Below, one piece after another: positions 44,901-59,100 of a stretch of 64,000 bases of DNA. A program made the translations under genes and the position numbers. The number at the start of each line of letters is the position of its first letter. Position 1 is the first letter of the stretch. The notes under the pieces were generated by a model. That model made no database searches and was not told where the DNA came from. It saw only the letters and a program-made list of their open reading frames with translations. The DNA is from Fasciola hepatica (taxonomy: Eukaryota > Platyhelminthes > Trematoda > Plagiorchiida > Fasciolidae): positions 5,084,001-5,148,000 of the forward strand of contig CANUEZ040000107.1 of the NCBI GenBank assembly GCA_948099385.1. Reading direction: 5' to 3'.

Positions 44901-47900
44901 TTCTCGGCCATCATCGTAACGTACATGTGCGTAATTAAGATTGCACTTCTCCTACCAGAGGCTCGACTTCAGATGCACGATTAACTTTACGGAGGAGTAC
45001 ACGATCCGAGGTTAGTAGCCAACCGGGGAGTGACGTACCCGTGGTAGCTTTCCGGTTGCACTGGAAGAGACGTTCATGAGGTGTGGCATTGGTGGCTGTA
45101 CACAGAAGGGAACGGATAGAATGAAGTGCATCTGGAAGTACAGCTTCCCATCGTGTAATGTGCATTTGGCGGGACTTAAGCGCGAGTGTGATGGATTTCC
45201 AGAGGGTTCTATTGGGGCGTTCTACTTGGCCGTTACACTGCGGATTATAGGCCGTTGTGCGGCTGGTTGCGATACCTCGGCTGTGAAGGAATGTTTGAAG
45301 TTCCTCGGATATAAACGAAGATCCACGATCGGAGTGTATGAGGCTGGGCATTCCGAAAATAGAGAAAAATTTAGTTAAACATCTAATAACCGTCGAAGTA
45401 GGCATGTCAGGACAGGAATATGCGAGTGAAAATCGTGTAAATTCATCAATAATAGTGAGCAGGAAGCGATTTTCGGTGATCCTAGGCAGGCGTCCTTTAA
45501 AGTCGATGCTGAGACGCTCGAATGGTTGCGTTGCCTTGATGGGGTGCACTTGTGGTGGTCTGTAGAATCTAGGCTTGATTTCCGCACACGTTTGACAGTA
45601 AGAGATGACAGACTTCACATCATCAACGGTAAAGGGTAGGTTTCGGGATCGTATAAAGTGGTACATACGCTTCACTCCAGGATGGCACAAAGAGTTATGC
45701 AGGGCACTCAAGTCGAACTTTGTCAAAGTTCCACAGAATCCTCGAGAAAGTGTATCGGTCACATGATTTTGCGAGCCAGGACGATAAATAATGGATCGGA
45801 TATCTGACAGCTCCAAACGCCAACGCTGTATTTTCTCATTTTTTATTTTTCCTCTGGGTGAGTGACCAAACATGAAAGCAACAGATCGTTGGTCAGTTAT
45901 CAACTTGAAATGGCACCCAACCAGAAAATGACGCCATTTCCGCAAAGCCTCTACAATGGCATATGCTTTTTCTCCACTGCCGAACGCCGACGTTCTGAAG
46001 GTGATAGGGTCCGGGAAAAGAAAGCAACTGGACGACCATTTTGATTGAGAGACGCGGCGATTGCGATGTCTGAAGCATCTGTTTCTACAACAAGAGCAAC
46101 ACCCAGCTCAATAGTGACACAAACAGCATTTTCGAGCTGCTTTTACAGTTGCTCGAAAACCTCCAGGACATTCCTCGGAAAGGGGGAAGGTTCGATTTCG
46201 AACAAGTAGACTTATTTTATGGGAGAAGCGAGGTACCCACTGTGAACTGCATGCAGACACGCCGACTATGCACTCTTGTGATTTGATGTTAGTAAGCGGT
46301 GGAAGTTGTTGCAGCGGTTGTAGTCGTTCTGGATCCGGTTTGATTGTTCCTCTAGAAACTCCACAACTGAGTAGAATGAGATGCCGAGTGCGAATGATAC
46401 TCTTTTCATCGTCGAGTGTGGTACCATATCTTCGAGCAACTTCGAGGAACTTGGACAAATTCAGATCGTGCTCCTGTTCAGTTGTGCCACAAATCACTAG
46501 ATTATCCACGTAGACGAATGTACCAGACAGCTTCTCGCTTTCAATGATGCTATCGATAGTACGTTGGAAGCAAGCCATTCCATTTCTAACACCGAAGGGA
46601 ATACGACAAAATTGGTACAGCTTACGACAAGCTTCAAAAACAGTATGTATCTTTTTGTCGGCACGGATAGGGATTCGATGATAAGCACTTGTCAAATCAA
46701 GCGTGCTGTAGACTTCATATCTGGAGATTTTCGCGATCAAGTCGTCAACCCGTGGGAATGGATATGCGTTGAGGAAGGTGTATTGATTGATGGTTTGACT
46801 ATAATCAACTACCATACGACGTTCATAGCGATCATTGGAGGTTACTAAAACCTGTGCTCTCCACGGGGAATTAGACGGTTCGATGATTCCAGACTGCAAC
46901 AGTCGTTCGACTTCAGATTTAATAAAGGCTATGTCTTGCACTGAATGGCGTCTTGACTTTATGGCGATTGGTTTGCAGTTCGGTGCTAAATGCTCAAACA
47001 GAGGTTGGGGGTTAACGTGGGGGCAAGAAGGCCATAGAGAGTAAAGGGAGGCTTACTTCCGAAAAGGGTATCTCGACAGCTTTCTGTAATTTAAGAAAAT
47101 TAAGACTAAGGAGTACGTCCGTACGCAAGTCGGAGAGGACAGAGTTTAATGTGATCGTAACGATGATCTTTATACTGGATAGAAGAGTAAAGGTGACCAC
47201 AGGAAAGACTAGAAAAACGTGTAGAAGCCATTGTGACTCGTTGCTGTGAGGGAATGATTGGCCAACGGTGTTTATCAAGAACAGATTTGGAGATATAACT
47301 CAGCGAACTGCCTGAGTCAATAAGATCATGTACGGGGATGTTATTGACTTCTTTGATAATTACAGCATTAGAGAGACATGTTGGAACAGGAACGATGGTG
47401 ACAGCAGATAAGAGCGAATTGGTGGTCGAGTGAACATGTCGCCGGGATACTTTTGGCGCTTGAGAAGATCAACATACTCACTGAAAGTGTCTCTTTTTGC
47501 CACAAGATTTACACAACACTTCTCGGGTTGGACAATTTGTTCTAGAGGGTCGAGCGAGACCACAAAAATAACAGGAAGTTGCTGTTATGAGAACAGGATT
47601 CTCGGCTGAAACAGAGTTAACTTGCAGGTCGGAGGATGTGTTTTCGTCAGGTAGGGAATATGAAGATGAAGGATCAACAGCATATACCATGGATTGCTTT
47701 TGAGTTAATTCCAATTGTTTTGCAATATCGTAAGTAGTTTTGAGGTCCAAGTTCTCTCGTAATAGTCTTTGTCGGATATGATTCGATGACAGTCCACAAA
47801 TAAATGCATCGCGAATAAACCCCTCACGATACTGCTCAGCACTGACAGATTTGAAATCACAGTCGGCAGAAGGAGTTTTCAGCTTCTGAAGAAACTGATT

Positions 47901-50900
47901 GAGAGACTGACCATATTCTTGTCTTGTAGTTGACAGGACATGTCGATCGAAGATAACGTTTTTTGTTTGTATGTATAAACTTCCCAGAGTATTTATAGCC
48001 TTGTTTTAATCTTCACAATCCACAATGTGTCTGTAGATAGATGGAGCGATAAAGTTCGTCAGGATGGTGAGTTTGTCAATGTGATGAAGTGAATCAACAG
48101 CAGTGAGGAAGTTATCAAAGTTTTTTTTTACAGTTTTCCCAGTCGTCCGAAGCGTTTGACGAGTGAGGATCAACGTGGAAACGATCAGGTTGGAGTTTGC
48201 GTTCCATATCCAAACTGATTAAATTGTAAAAAGCGATTAGAAACACACACGCACTGTAGAAACGAATGGAGGAATCGGATCATACAGGTGAAATGGAATC
48301 AGAGAACTATTAGCAAAAATATGAATGAAACATGGGATGAAACGAAAGTGTTTAGTTCACCACAGGATGACAGTCTTGTATGCAGCTCCGCCATTTGTTG
48401 CGTATAGTGATTCTGTTCGGGCTCTCTGCCGGCTGGAAGATGGTGGACGCCACGTGGCGTCTGAAGTTCGCACTGGGGACGACTAAATTTCTCGTTTTCC
48501 GAACGATTCGAGCGTAGCCCAAAAGGGTCCCCTTATATACGCCGGTCTGGGTAGCTAGCTGGCTCTAGCATTCATGTCTCCTGTCACAATCACGATATCA
48601 GCCCGACTCGCTTTGCTTAAGAAGTCGAGTAGTCTTTGATGTAAATCATCTGATCTGCAGTGGGGGGATTCATACGCCGAAACGACAAGCAGATTGCATC
48701 CATCGGAACTGCGATTGCTCACTTTGCACGAACCTGCAAGTGTCACTTCGCATAACCTTGTATTTGCAGGGATCCAGTCTAGTAACTGGACTTCAGCCCT
48801 CTGACGAAGAGCCACACTATCGCTGGAAAGACGGGCAACTGCGTCCTGAGGGTCCCCAGAACAACCGAAGTAGAACTTCACAGAAGAATTGGATAGACGA
48901 AAATGGTCGGTGTTTGAGTATCGATATCTTCTTGGTATTTCTCGAATATGGTGGAGGTTCGACTTAGGGTGTGGGGACTAGAGGGCACACTGGAATAGAT
49001 ACCGAATCTAAGCAGGTTAAGATGGCTGGGACGTGTGCTACATATGCCCACCTATAGACTGACTTCTTCGGCGTACAGTTCTTCGAGGAAGATAGCAATT
49101 AGTAGGCAGGTCGAGATGGTTAGGCAAAGGTATTCAGACTTTGACCGAGTAAGAAGTGTTAGACTTTCAGTTTGGGGTCCACGAGACCCGCCTTACGGGT
49201 GGATAGAAACATTAAGTGATATTGCTACTTGTCGTGACCAGTGGTCTAGTTCATTTCGGGTTCTCTCCCCTTGTTCGTGATTTCCGGTCATTAATTCGTT
49301 CTCCGTCCTTTTTCATTTTGTGTTTCTATTCATTCTGCCCTCGGATCGACGATACTTGCAGGTAGAAATCGAAACCAGACTGCAGAAACCAAGGTTGATG
49401 GTTAAATGAACTTCTCTATGCTGGATTAGTGGCAGTACAGAAATGCGACGGGATGGATTGTAGAGCGCCGAGAATTAACGTCCTATCAGCAACTAGAAAG
49501 CAACCCGTGCTGTTTTAGTTTCAGTTGGATTGCTTTCCATAGCGTTTCGTTTAACCGCTCAACACGATCGTTGGCTTGGGAATCGTACGGGATGGTTTGA
49601 TTGGTGGTGATGCGTTTACTGTGTAGAAAATGTTTCACAGATTCGGACATGAACGAGAGGTCACCATTAGAGTGAATGTATGGTGATAACCAACAGATGG
49701 AAAATCATTGAGGGAAAATAGTGATAATTTTGGGCGACAGTCACATTTGGACATGCAAACGCAACCGGGACACAAGATTACTCGTCGTTGATGTTTAACA
49801 TACATTGATTACGAGTGATGAAGCGTAGAGGGTCTCTAAAGTTAACACTCAATCTTTCAGAGGCTTGTGTAGCCTTATAACAAGGGTACCTTAGGGAGGT
49901 CAATAAAAATCCGGTTTGATAGTTATACACTTACTGGAGTAAGCGGTGACAGATCACACTTCGATGGAATGTAGAATGTTCCGTAAGCTTATGAAATGCA
50001 TCAAACGAATGACACCTGAGTGACACAGTGTCTCAAAAGTTTTTTAGGTCAAGGTAAATATAAGATGCGGGACAACAACTACACGACAAGGTATCAGCAG
50101 CTGAATTCTCCCGTCTCGGTCAATGAACATTATCAAAACGGAAAGGCAAAAGTCGGGTTTTATATTTCTTTATTCTTCCCTTCTTCTGCATTCTGTACAC
50201 GAAGAACACCGATCGTTAGCCAGACAGTGGATTGAATTGATGGCTTAATAATTAGTGTCGTCAGTTTCTAAGAGAATCAACAATTCTGTAGGCTTCTTTT
50301 TCGACAACCGAATCGTGTCTTTCACCGGGTGACAGTTCCCCCCAAAAACGCCACAGGCCGCCTGGTTTGATTTACTGTGGCTACTGTAGCGATGTCGGAT
50401 GTGTCTGTTTCGATTAACAGTGGGATGACAGGATCGACATTGGGGACTTGAGTTTTGAAGAGCGGTCTTCAATGATTCAAGGACATGTTCGATGTGCCTT
50501 GGCAAGGAAAAGTCAAATTATGAAATAAAAGACGAGTTCTATCTGAAAATCGCGGAAACTGCAAATAGTACCCAAATAACCCAATGGTACACCGTTGTGA
50601 TTTTAAATCATTGGTCGGCAACATGTCATCTAGGGATTGGGGTCTTTCAGGGTCAGGTTTAATGATCCCTTTCGGTACTTGATTGAGGAGCGTTATCGAA
50701 ATTAAGCCATCACAGCCAATCGCCTTTCATTATTGTGCCACATTTCTATCATGTTTATTTACTGTGTACACATACGGGAGTATTATCGACGTAAGTGGAG
50801 GTATCGTTCAATTGTACTCAACTGATGTGACTAATAGTCCCTTGAAAACACATAACTCCTTTGGTCACTACAAAACTTATTCAACGTGATTGATACAGAT

Positions 50901-52242
50901 TCCCGTATGCTTCAAAAGCGGTTTTTTCTCCACCTGAGCACCTGATGGTACGCACTTCACAAGTCGAACGTTCCTTAGGTACTATATTGAGCTATTTCAT
51001 TAACCATATTGTCGATTGTTGGCAGTAAAAAATGCATCAAGATACTCAGAACGATGGATTGTTTGACTGGAATCGACAACGACGCGCTAATATGATTTGA
51101 GTTGGTCGTTATAAGCACTTGTGCCCTATATGGTGATGCTGAAATTTATATAATCCCTTCCTTCAGTTAGTGCCAAATTTCGGGCGCTATGACGTTCTCA
51201 CTTTACACAGAATGGCATCTGGATTTCGCGGTGACGGGGCCAAACTCCTTTGTTAAGTGCTCAAAGAGTTGAAGAACAGTAACACTAGCAGATATCAGTC
51301 CACAAAGCGAGATTGAAGGTCTGTTGCTGGTGAAAGATATTCCGATCTTCTGGTGTGGCTCCAGAAAATCATGACCAAGAAGCAAATCAGTACACAGATT
51401 AGGTATCACCAGTAAGCGGATGCTGGAATAGAACTTTGTCCTCGTGTTTGATATAGATGGAGCCCCAATAATCGAATTGATTTCTTCGAACCGTTCCCAT
51501 TTGTTACGCCGAATTTGTCCTTCTCCAGTTTGTAGATATCACCGTTTTACTTAAATGTAGATTTTTTTACTCTCTTGGTTAGTTTACTAAATCGCTACGA
51601 CCCACTGTCGGGGTTGACTCCCCTACGCATTGCCATCGGAGCGAAGGATCTCAATCTGGTCGAGTTCTTGCTCACCTTCCAGAGTATTCGGCTGGATGAA
51701 AAGGACGAGAACGGTTGCACTGTACTGCACGCGGCAGCTGCACAAGAATCAGATAAGTTGCTCTCGGTAAGTTCCAAGTTTTTTTACCACTTATCAAAAT
51801 CGGTCTTGACCATCGATTTAAGTTGAAGGTTATCCCTGTTCGATGTAGGGTTTTCCCGTTGTCTTGATCACTATTGTCTAATGTTAATTATTCCAGCCCA
51901 CGGATAATCGTTCTGTTCTCCATTGCTTCTACTTTTGGATATTCTTGTAAGTATCATGCCGTACTTTACAGTGAGGTATTGCATTGACAGTTTTGTACAA
52001 GTTAACCTAGTTGGTTTACTTATTTTATTTAGAATTAGTAGCAACACACGTAACGTTCGAACTCCGTTCATTTATAAACACGTAAACACAAATCAAACTG
52101 TGGTTCACTGAGCAAGCCCGTCGATAGGTAAGCAAGAAATTGAGTCGGGGTTACATGTACGCGCTAGTGTAATCCACGCATGCATTCTGCGATATCTGAT
52201 AAGTCACCACTGTCCGCGCAGAAGAACAGATAACATCAACAC

Positions 52243-52304
<62 letters not shown>

Positions 52305-55300
52305 TTTGTGTATGTGTGTATGTATTTGTACGCGCCTGTGCGCGCGAGGACCCTGCTAGGACTTACGTGACACGACTGTGAGCGAGGGCCGGTACTACCC
52401 TATCGTAAACAATAATGTACTTTATTTCGTTTTCGCTCCCTGCCTGCTCAACGGAAATAAACGTATCACCATAAGCATTCACTCGATATGGAGTAATTAT
52501 CCACTTGATCACTGTGCATCGCTATCAGCTACGAACTGAGTGACTTTTGAGTCATGTCTAGAAAGATCAAAAACAGCCAAGAGATTCAAAACACTATTGA
52601 AGATTTGCGGACCTTTTGCAATGCCACCAAGTGACTACTATGCTTCAGATTCCAATTACTACAACCATCTAGGGACAGTAGTTGCAATGGATTTCATCCT
52701 AGGACATACGAGGTTCACGCGCATCCCATTCCGTGTAGTCTGTGGAAGTGCGACATGATCCGGCTACGCGCCCATTGATCATTAGCAGCCGTCCAAAGAG
52801 ACTGGAGAAGTACAGGGAACGGCTGGATGATCAAACATACATATTTTTAAGTTTGCATGCATCAGAGCAGTATAAATGGTGTCCGTTTTCGTTTACGGCT
52901 CCGGCAATCACCCTTGTGATACCTTCCGTGGAATATGAGTTAAGTGGTTCATCGACCGGTGACCGTTGAATGGTTTAGAGCGTTTTCTTACCGCTTCGGA
53001 AGTCAACGGTTCGAATCCGCCACCGCTGGCCACTTTGTTGGTGGACTGTAATCCAGTATTTTTCGGCTCGTTACCACATGTATCTTATAGGGTCCTTATA
53101 TGATTTTTCACTCCAAGTTTCATGGTCTGGTTGCCGGCTATCCCCAATGGTGCTGTGAACCTTCAAGGTTATGGGATGTATTCCTTCCATTGCAGTCATG
53201 CGCAAGAATGTAATAAAAAGGGTCTGTTCTTGAATATTACTGTTATGTGTTCATGAAGTGGTCACAGCTATTCTAATTGGTTTGTCTCGGTAAAACGTTG
53301 CTTGGAAATATCCACACGAACCTCAGAATATTGAAGCACACAGGTTACGCAACCTGGTTGGACGGCAGAACCGGTGACACAGATAAACAGCACACTCAGG
53401 TTGACTTCGTGCGCTTATCGACCGCCGGATGGTGATTCAGTTTTGATACTGGGGATTGCTCCTAACAATATGTGACTGTTCGTTTTATGTTCGACACATG
53501 AAAATCCAGTTCTCTTTTCGATAACGGGGACGTAGACTAGCTGTACTGTGTTCGTTTTGGCAGTATTGTTTTATATTTTGAGTTGGGCGATGAAGCCTTG
53601 GTTCAGGTTTCTCTGTTTTCGGATATCGAAAGATATGATTGAACTGCTGGAACCGATGACGTTAAAATGGAGCAGGGATATTTTCATTATAGAAACGTCT
53701 TCTCATTTTGCCATTGAACAGTGTTACATTGTTCTAACTTTAGAATTCAACGTAGATCCGATTGATGTCAGAGCACTTTACAAGGGTAATGCATTTTCTA
53801 TCCGGAATCTCAAATTTGTCTAACTGCCTTTATATTCTCGTGAGGTTTTTGTTGTATTGGTGCTGTTCGCTTTGAACGCCAACCAACTTTGAAGGTATTC
53901 AACGAAATCCCAGTTCTTTTTCCAACTGTAATGACTATGATTTGCGTAAATGTTAATTGGTTTTCTTTACTTCGTCGTGCTTCTTGTTTATTTTTCTAAA
54001 ATAAATCTATTATAGTTGATGACCTGACTCATTTCTATAGCGTTGACTTGGTGTAACACTTCGAGAGCCAGTGCTGAGTAGCTTGATTTTTAATGGATGA
54101 GACTTTGGACTTTTTATGTCATATTCGAGTTCCATTTGGGACTCGGTATATATAAACTAACTACACCGAAGGATTTTTGCTGTTAAGCGCAGAGTATACA
54201 CTGTGTGCGTGATGTGGCACTCTGTTGTAATTATTTCTGCTTCTCTGTGTAACAGCTACTACTACCCCGTTTGGGCAACCAGGTGGTGGACATCAACAGT
54301 GTGAATGATGATGGAAATACCGCATTAAATTTAGCCTGTAAAAAGCCCTCTCGTGATTGTATCGAACTGTTACTGAATGCCGGGGCGGATCCTCTAATCG
54401 GGGCAGGCGATTTGCCATTTCATCAAGCTGTTGTGGCCGATTCTATCGAGTAAGTTGTTCCACCTGTGCCGAGTCGCAACTTTGGCCCCAATTATTTTTC
54501 ATTTGGGAATCTTTGAGTCGTTTCTGTGTCTTTACAGACATTTTCCGACTAATGTTCTCACCATGTTTTGTTTGACACATAGCCTAAAATCAGGCGGGTA
54601 TAAAGAAATTTAAAAAATAGAACAAAAAACGTTCGAGAAAGCACTGTCACTTGTCGATTTGTGCCAGACCGTCCATTCAATCACACCGTGGTTTCTTATA
54701 TGTGTAACGAGCAAATGTGACGTTCGTGGAAATAAAAGCAAATTTCATACTTTTTCAGACTGCATAGCAAGAGGTATAGGAAACATTCAAAGAGCCGGAA
54801 ACTCAGTAGTACTTTGGAAAATAGATGTACTGTTTGGGAAGAAAACTGTGGACTAACGGGATTTTCGAAGTTATTTGAAAGAACGAATACTATTTGTCAG
54901 ATGTTTGCAATAATCTAGAAGGGAGTGAGTGCTGCTGCCGTCAATGTCCGCGGTACACTCAGATAAGCAGACTATTTGATCTTCGTTAGCAGTAGGATTT
55001 TGATTGGGGATGTAAATCGATTCACTGGGTACTAGTACATGGTTCTCTTTGATTCGCCTTGGGGCTTAGAAAATAAGGATTATCGTACGGGTGTCTAGTC
55101 GGCCACGTTGGAAGACAGTGACGGATCGGTCCAAGTTGTTGAGAGCCAGCCCGAGTAGCACGGAGGTTTTTGTGTCGGACACCTACAATTTCGGTGGATA
55201 TGCACCGCTGATGAACTGCAATAAAGACGAAACAGCCATAAAGTGCTTCTATGGTTTTTTTATGAGTAGGAAAATCAAGAAGACCCCTGATTTTAGACGG

Positions 55301-56077
55301 AATAGAAAAGCACGGGACGAGTATAGCACATGATGATCGAAATAAATGAAAAGTCGAAAAACCCCGATGTGGCATAGACAACTCAGTTGACATGAGTTCG
55401 AATGACGTTAGCGTCGAGTGCTAACTTTGAGAAAGCAGACTCGAGTGAAAAATCATGAAGTAGAAAAATGCGGAAGTGTGAACGATAAAGTCTCGTTCGA
55501 AAAGGAAAAAAGAATGGCAATATGGCATTATCAGTGGGTGCAAAAATAGCCATTTGATCGTAAATGAATGAATTTTTATAGTCTTTTTCCATCCGTTTCG
55601 TTTCTCACTTGGTTTTCTTTCACTCTTCAGATCACTTTATTAACAACTTGCATTCTCCCAACGAAACCATGAACGCCCACCTTCGGTTGACTTGATTTAA
55701 CAGTGTTGCTTTTCGTCCGGGAACGAAATAAACTAGATAAAATTTCCGATATTTCACTTGTTTGAGCTAGAATATGAACTTGATCAGTTGATGGGTCTCT
55801 ACTCCGCCTTTCACAATTAGCTTTTAGATCCTACCACCTGGTCCTATAGTAAACCGTAGATGTCAATCCACGTTGCGTTCAGGCGATTAAAGCAACTAAG
55901 CACTAGTCCGTAGCCAGTTATTCCGTCTGTTGCTAAACGATCGCGCTGAATATTGTGTTGTTTTTACAAATTTTGGCATTGGAACCGCCCAGCCACCGAT
56001 TTTCGGATTGTGCACACTCGCCCTTTTGTACTTGGCATTCTCCTCAGTTCCATTGTTATCGGTTATCAACGTTCGAT

Positions 56078-56151
<74 letters not shown>

Positions 56152-59100
56152 CACATCGGCTTGAAATCAAGCATGGTGCCAACGCAGCAACAGCGACTAC
56201 AAAAGTGGGAGAGGAGGGGGGGGGGGGGAGGAGAAAGCAGTAATAGAGACAGTTTGTAAAAAAATGAAATCTTATCATTCTTTTCCACTGCACACACTCA
56301 TCCGTGACATCCGATTGTCTGTCAAGGATCGAGTCTACACTGCGGCAGGTAGGTGTGTTCTCCTATACAGCCCAGAGACGGCCGTTGAGGGTCATAGATA
56401 GGCGAAGACTGTCGGTGGTTGATCATCAGTGTCTCTGTAGCATTGCTCGGATACGATGGGAACACCGTATCGGCAATGCTCAAGTCAACCGTAAGGTGTT
56501 AGGAACTCCAGTTCCAGTTCATCCAACCATGAACCTCGCGCTTCTGTGCTCTTGTTTTTGTCGCTACCTCGCATCATCGTTCAGTTGAGGGCAGAATGAT
56601 TAGAAGTATAAAGTAAAGAATAGCCGAAGACAAGGTAGTAAACGGAAATCACGAAGGCAAAGAAAGAGCCCGAATACAACTTTGCTACTGGCCACGACAA
56701 CTTTTCATATTATTTAATGTCTCAAACCATCTCTCAGGCGGGTCTCGTAGATCCCAACCCGGAAGTCTAGCATGTCCTACTGGCTGGCTCATCTGTTTCG
56801 TTTGTCCACCGATAGACTTCTTCGGTGAACGCCGTTCTGCTAGGCAGTTCGAGGTGGTCAGCCCGTGGCATGGGAAGTTCGTTGAAGCCCAAGTGTTACC
56901 CGATCATCGCTCTCAATCGTGGACTCCTGTACAGACGTTCTGGCTCTTGTCTGCGTCTTCTCGATCTTGGTCGTTTTGAGCTGACGAAGGCGTGTCGACT
57001 TACGGTATTTAGATCTGTCAACCGCTATAACGTCTATGTGAATGGTCTATAAATTTGGCTTTTTTCTCCAGCCGAGCACTCGATCAATCTCTAATACGAC
57101 GTGTTTTGCTGTACCCCACCAAGAGGTGCAGGGCCGTTGCAGAGGATCCGTTGGACGAGCAAATGTCTCTCCATTCAGAAGCCGTCTGTTTCTGTAGTGA
57201 GACACCTGCTTGCTTCCCAGCACTTTCTTCTTTACTATTGTTTTCTGCCCCCCTCATTGCTTTGATTACTGATTGAACAATGAATATCAAATAAGGTTCG
57301 AAAACCTCGACCAATGAACTTTTTCAAATGGGACGTGTTAGACTTCCTGGCTGATGTTCATATGAACTCACCTAAGACGGTTTGAGACAGTAAGTGATAT
57401 GGCTAGTTATCGCAACCAGTAGTAAAGTTGCATTCAGACTCTTCCTTTGTCTTCGTGGCTTCCGTTTTTTGCTTTGTTTGTAGCTATTTCTCACATTGTA
57501 CTTCTGTTCATTTTGCTCTTAATTCGGCGATGTTGTGAGGTAGTGACAAAAATCAGAGCACATAAGTGCAACGCTGATACTCGAAACAACTGAACTAAAC
57601 TGAATAAGATTTCACAGTGGCATGAAGTAATCTGTTGTGTAGGATCGGCATTCTAATTATCATCCCCAATGCATGCCGGAGGAATGGTTTGTTTCCTTGA
57701 CCGTACTCTAGTAAAACCATAACATTTGTGAACCTTTATTTTACTGGTAATTTATCTATAAACTTCGAGTACCTATTGTTTTATAATCTGTAGTATCCAC
57801 TTGGTGAGAAAAAGCAAAATTTACCTAGATAAAACGTGTGAAGTGGTACTCTGATCTGCTCCTTTTTCAAGTTCAAATTGAGAAAACGTTTTTTTCAATT
57901 TGATGAATACTTTCTGTGCATTTATTTCGCAGATGCGTAGACCTCATTTACAAATACTGTCCGCAGGCATTAAATTGTCAACAGCCCAGTACTCAAGACT
58001 ATCCAATACACTTGGCATCCAATCCTACGGTGAGTGTACCTGTGCAATATTCTTGTCGCTTCGCTATAGTAAGCGTGCTTGATCCTATCCGTGAATGACA
58101 AGAAATTTGTTTTTTTTCTGCCTACACAATTTTCCCACGCAGCTTCACCGCGTTTCACATCTATAAGCCCAGAAATAACTCCAATAATTGTGAGATCGTC
58201 TTTTGTAATAATACTCTGACTTGAGCATGGATTGAATTCAACGAACGTCGTCAGAATGTCAAACAGAAATTTGATGCCCTGTGAATGAACCATTTGCACT
58301 CCAGGGAAGGGTATTCATTCGAACGAAACGAAATCCCTAATAGCTGGTGGTGGCCAACCGGTTTAGAGCATTTGCTTACCACCCCGTAGGTCAGAGATTC
58401 GAACGCCGCCGCCACCGATACATTTCGTGGCGGTAGACAGAAATCCATTCTCCTTCGGCTGGTTATCGAATGTGACCTATTGGGACCTCATGTTATGTTC
58501 TCTGCCACTCCAAGTTTCACAGTTTGCTTGCCTGTCATGTCTAATAATGAAGTGGGCCTGTGAGGCTATGCGGTATACCCCTTTCATTACACTCACGTGC
58601 AATCACGTAATTAAAAATATATGTCATAATCCGATTCGGTTTGAGAAGAGCATGACCATTGCACGTGTTCATTGCTATCTCTGGCCACTGGCACCCGATT
58701 TAATGATGGCGAAAGTGACTTTACCAATGAACAGTACAACTTTCTATTTTTCGTTCCACGCTTTCTAATGAGTACAAGAGAATACTGCGCAATTCCAACA
58801 GTCCACTGCCCTGGCAACCGTGTCTCGGAGGTTTGAAGTAGAGTATCACACAAAACCGAGGCAGCATTGTTTTCCTGCTAGTTTGCCGTCAAGTTTATCG
58901 ATCTAGTGGTTCTGTTTCGCACCATTCATGTGCTCTTGTTACCACTACACACCGTGTTTTGGCACGTTTATATCGTATCCTTAACTATGCTTTGGTTGTT
59001 AGTGGCCATTTTATGATGTGCATTACATGCGCACAAATGAATGTTTGGATAATAGGCAGTCTTGCCGTCGGCCGTGGTAGTGCCACCGCCTTTCGTATTG

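Larger units (their letters stand above)
44395..48370 (-). mobile_element. Gypsy (Ty3-type) LTR retrotransposon, full length, decayed
   Basis: About 3.96 kb between two short LTRs (5' LTR 48227-48364, 3' LTR 44401-44541 in minus orientation), flanked by the 6-bp near-match GGATGA/GGACGA (48365-48370, 44395-44400). Internal order: gag with CCHC-like knuckles, protease, RT, RNase H, integrase, the usual Ty3/Gypsy order. CsRn1-like Gypsy elements are known from liver flukes and are the closest candidates I can name. Stops and shifts separate every domain. Confidence 0.85.
42180..48890 (-). mobile_element. RTE-like element family D, split by a Gypsy element
   Basis: Minus-strand EEP at 48371-48890, Gypsy insertion at 44401-48364, then the EEP end/linker (44394-43900), RT (43891-42780) and C-terminal tail (42780 to about 42200). 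The EEP frame read just before the Gypsy (…WRSCIQDC) resumes after it with LDSNHATICTKLFKCFSG, the SDH-type end of the same fold. Confidence 0.8.

Noticed and set aside
52955..53035. tRNA gene
   Set aside because: It has A/B boxes but no cloverleaf that I can close, and the same head occurs with a common body at 58345: a SINE head.
53548..53823. 91-aa frame as an extra PLA2G6 exon
   Set aside because: Exons 4 and 5 already join in phase 0 and align without a gap to the family; no clear acceptor frames the ORF.
55022..55393. 123-aa minus-strand frame as a gene
   Set aside because: It overlaps an 80-aa frame on the other strand, matches no motif and lies within intron 5.
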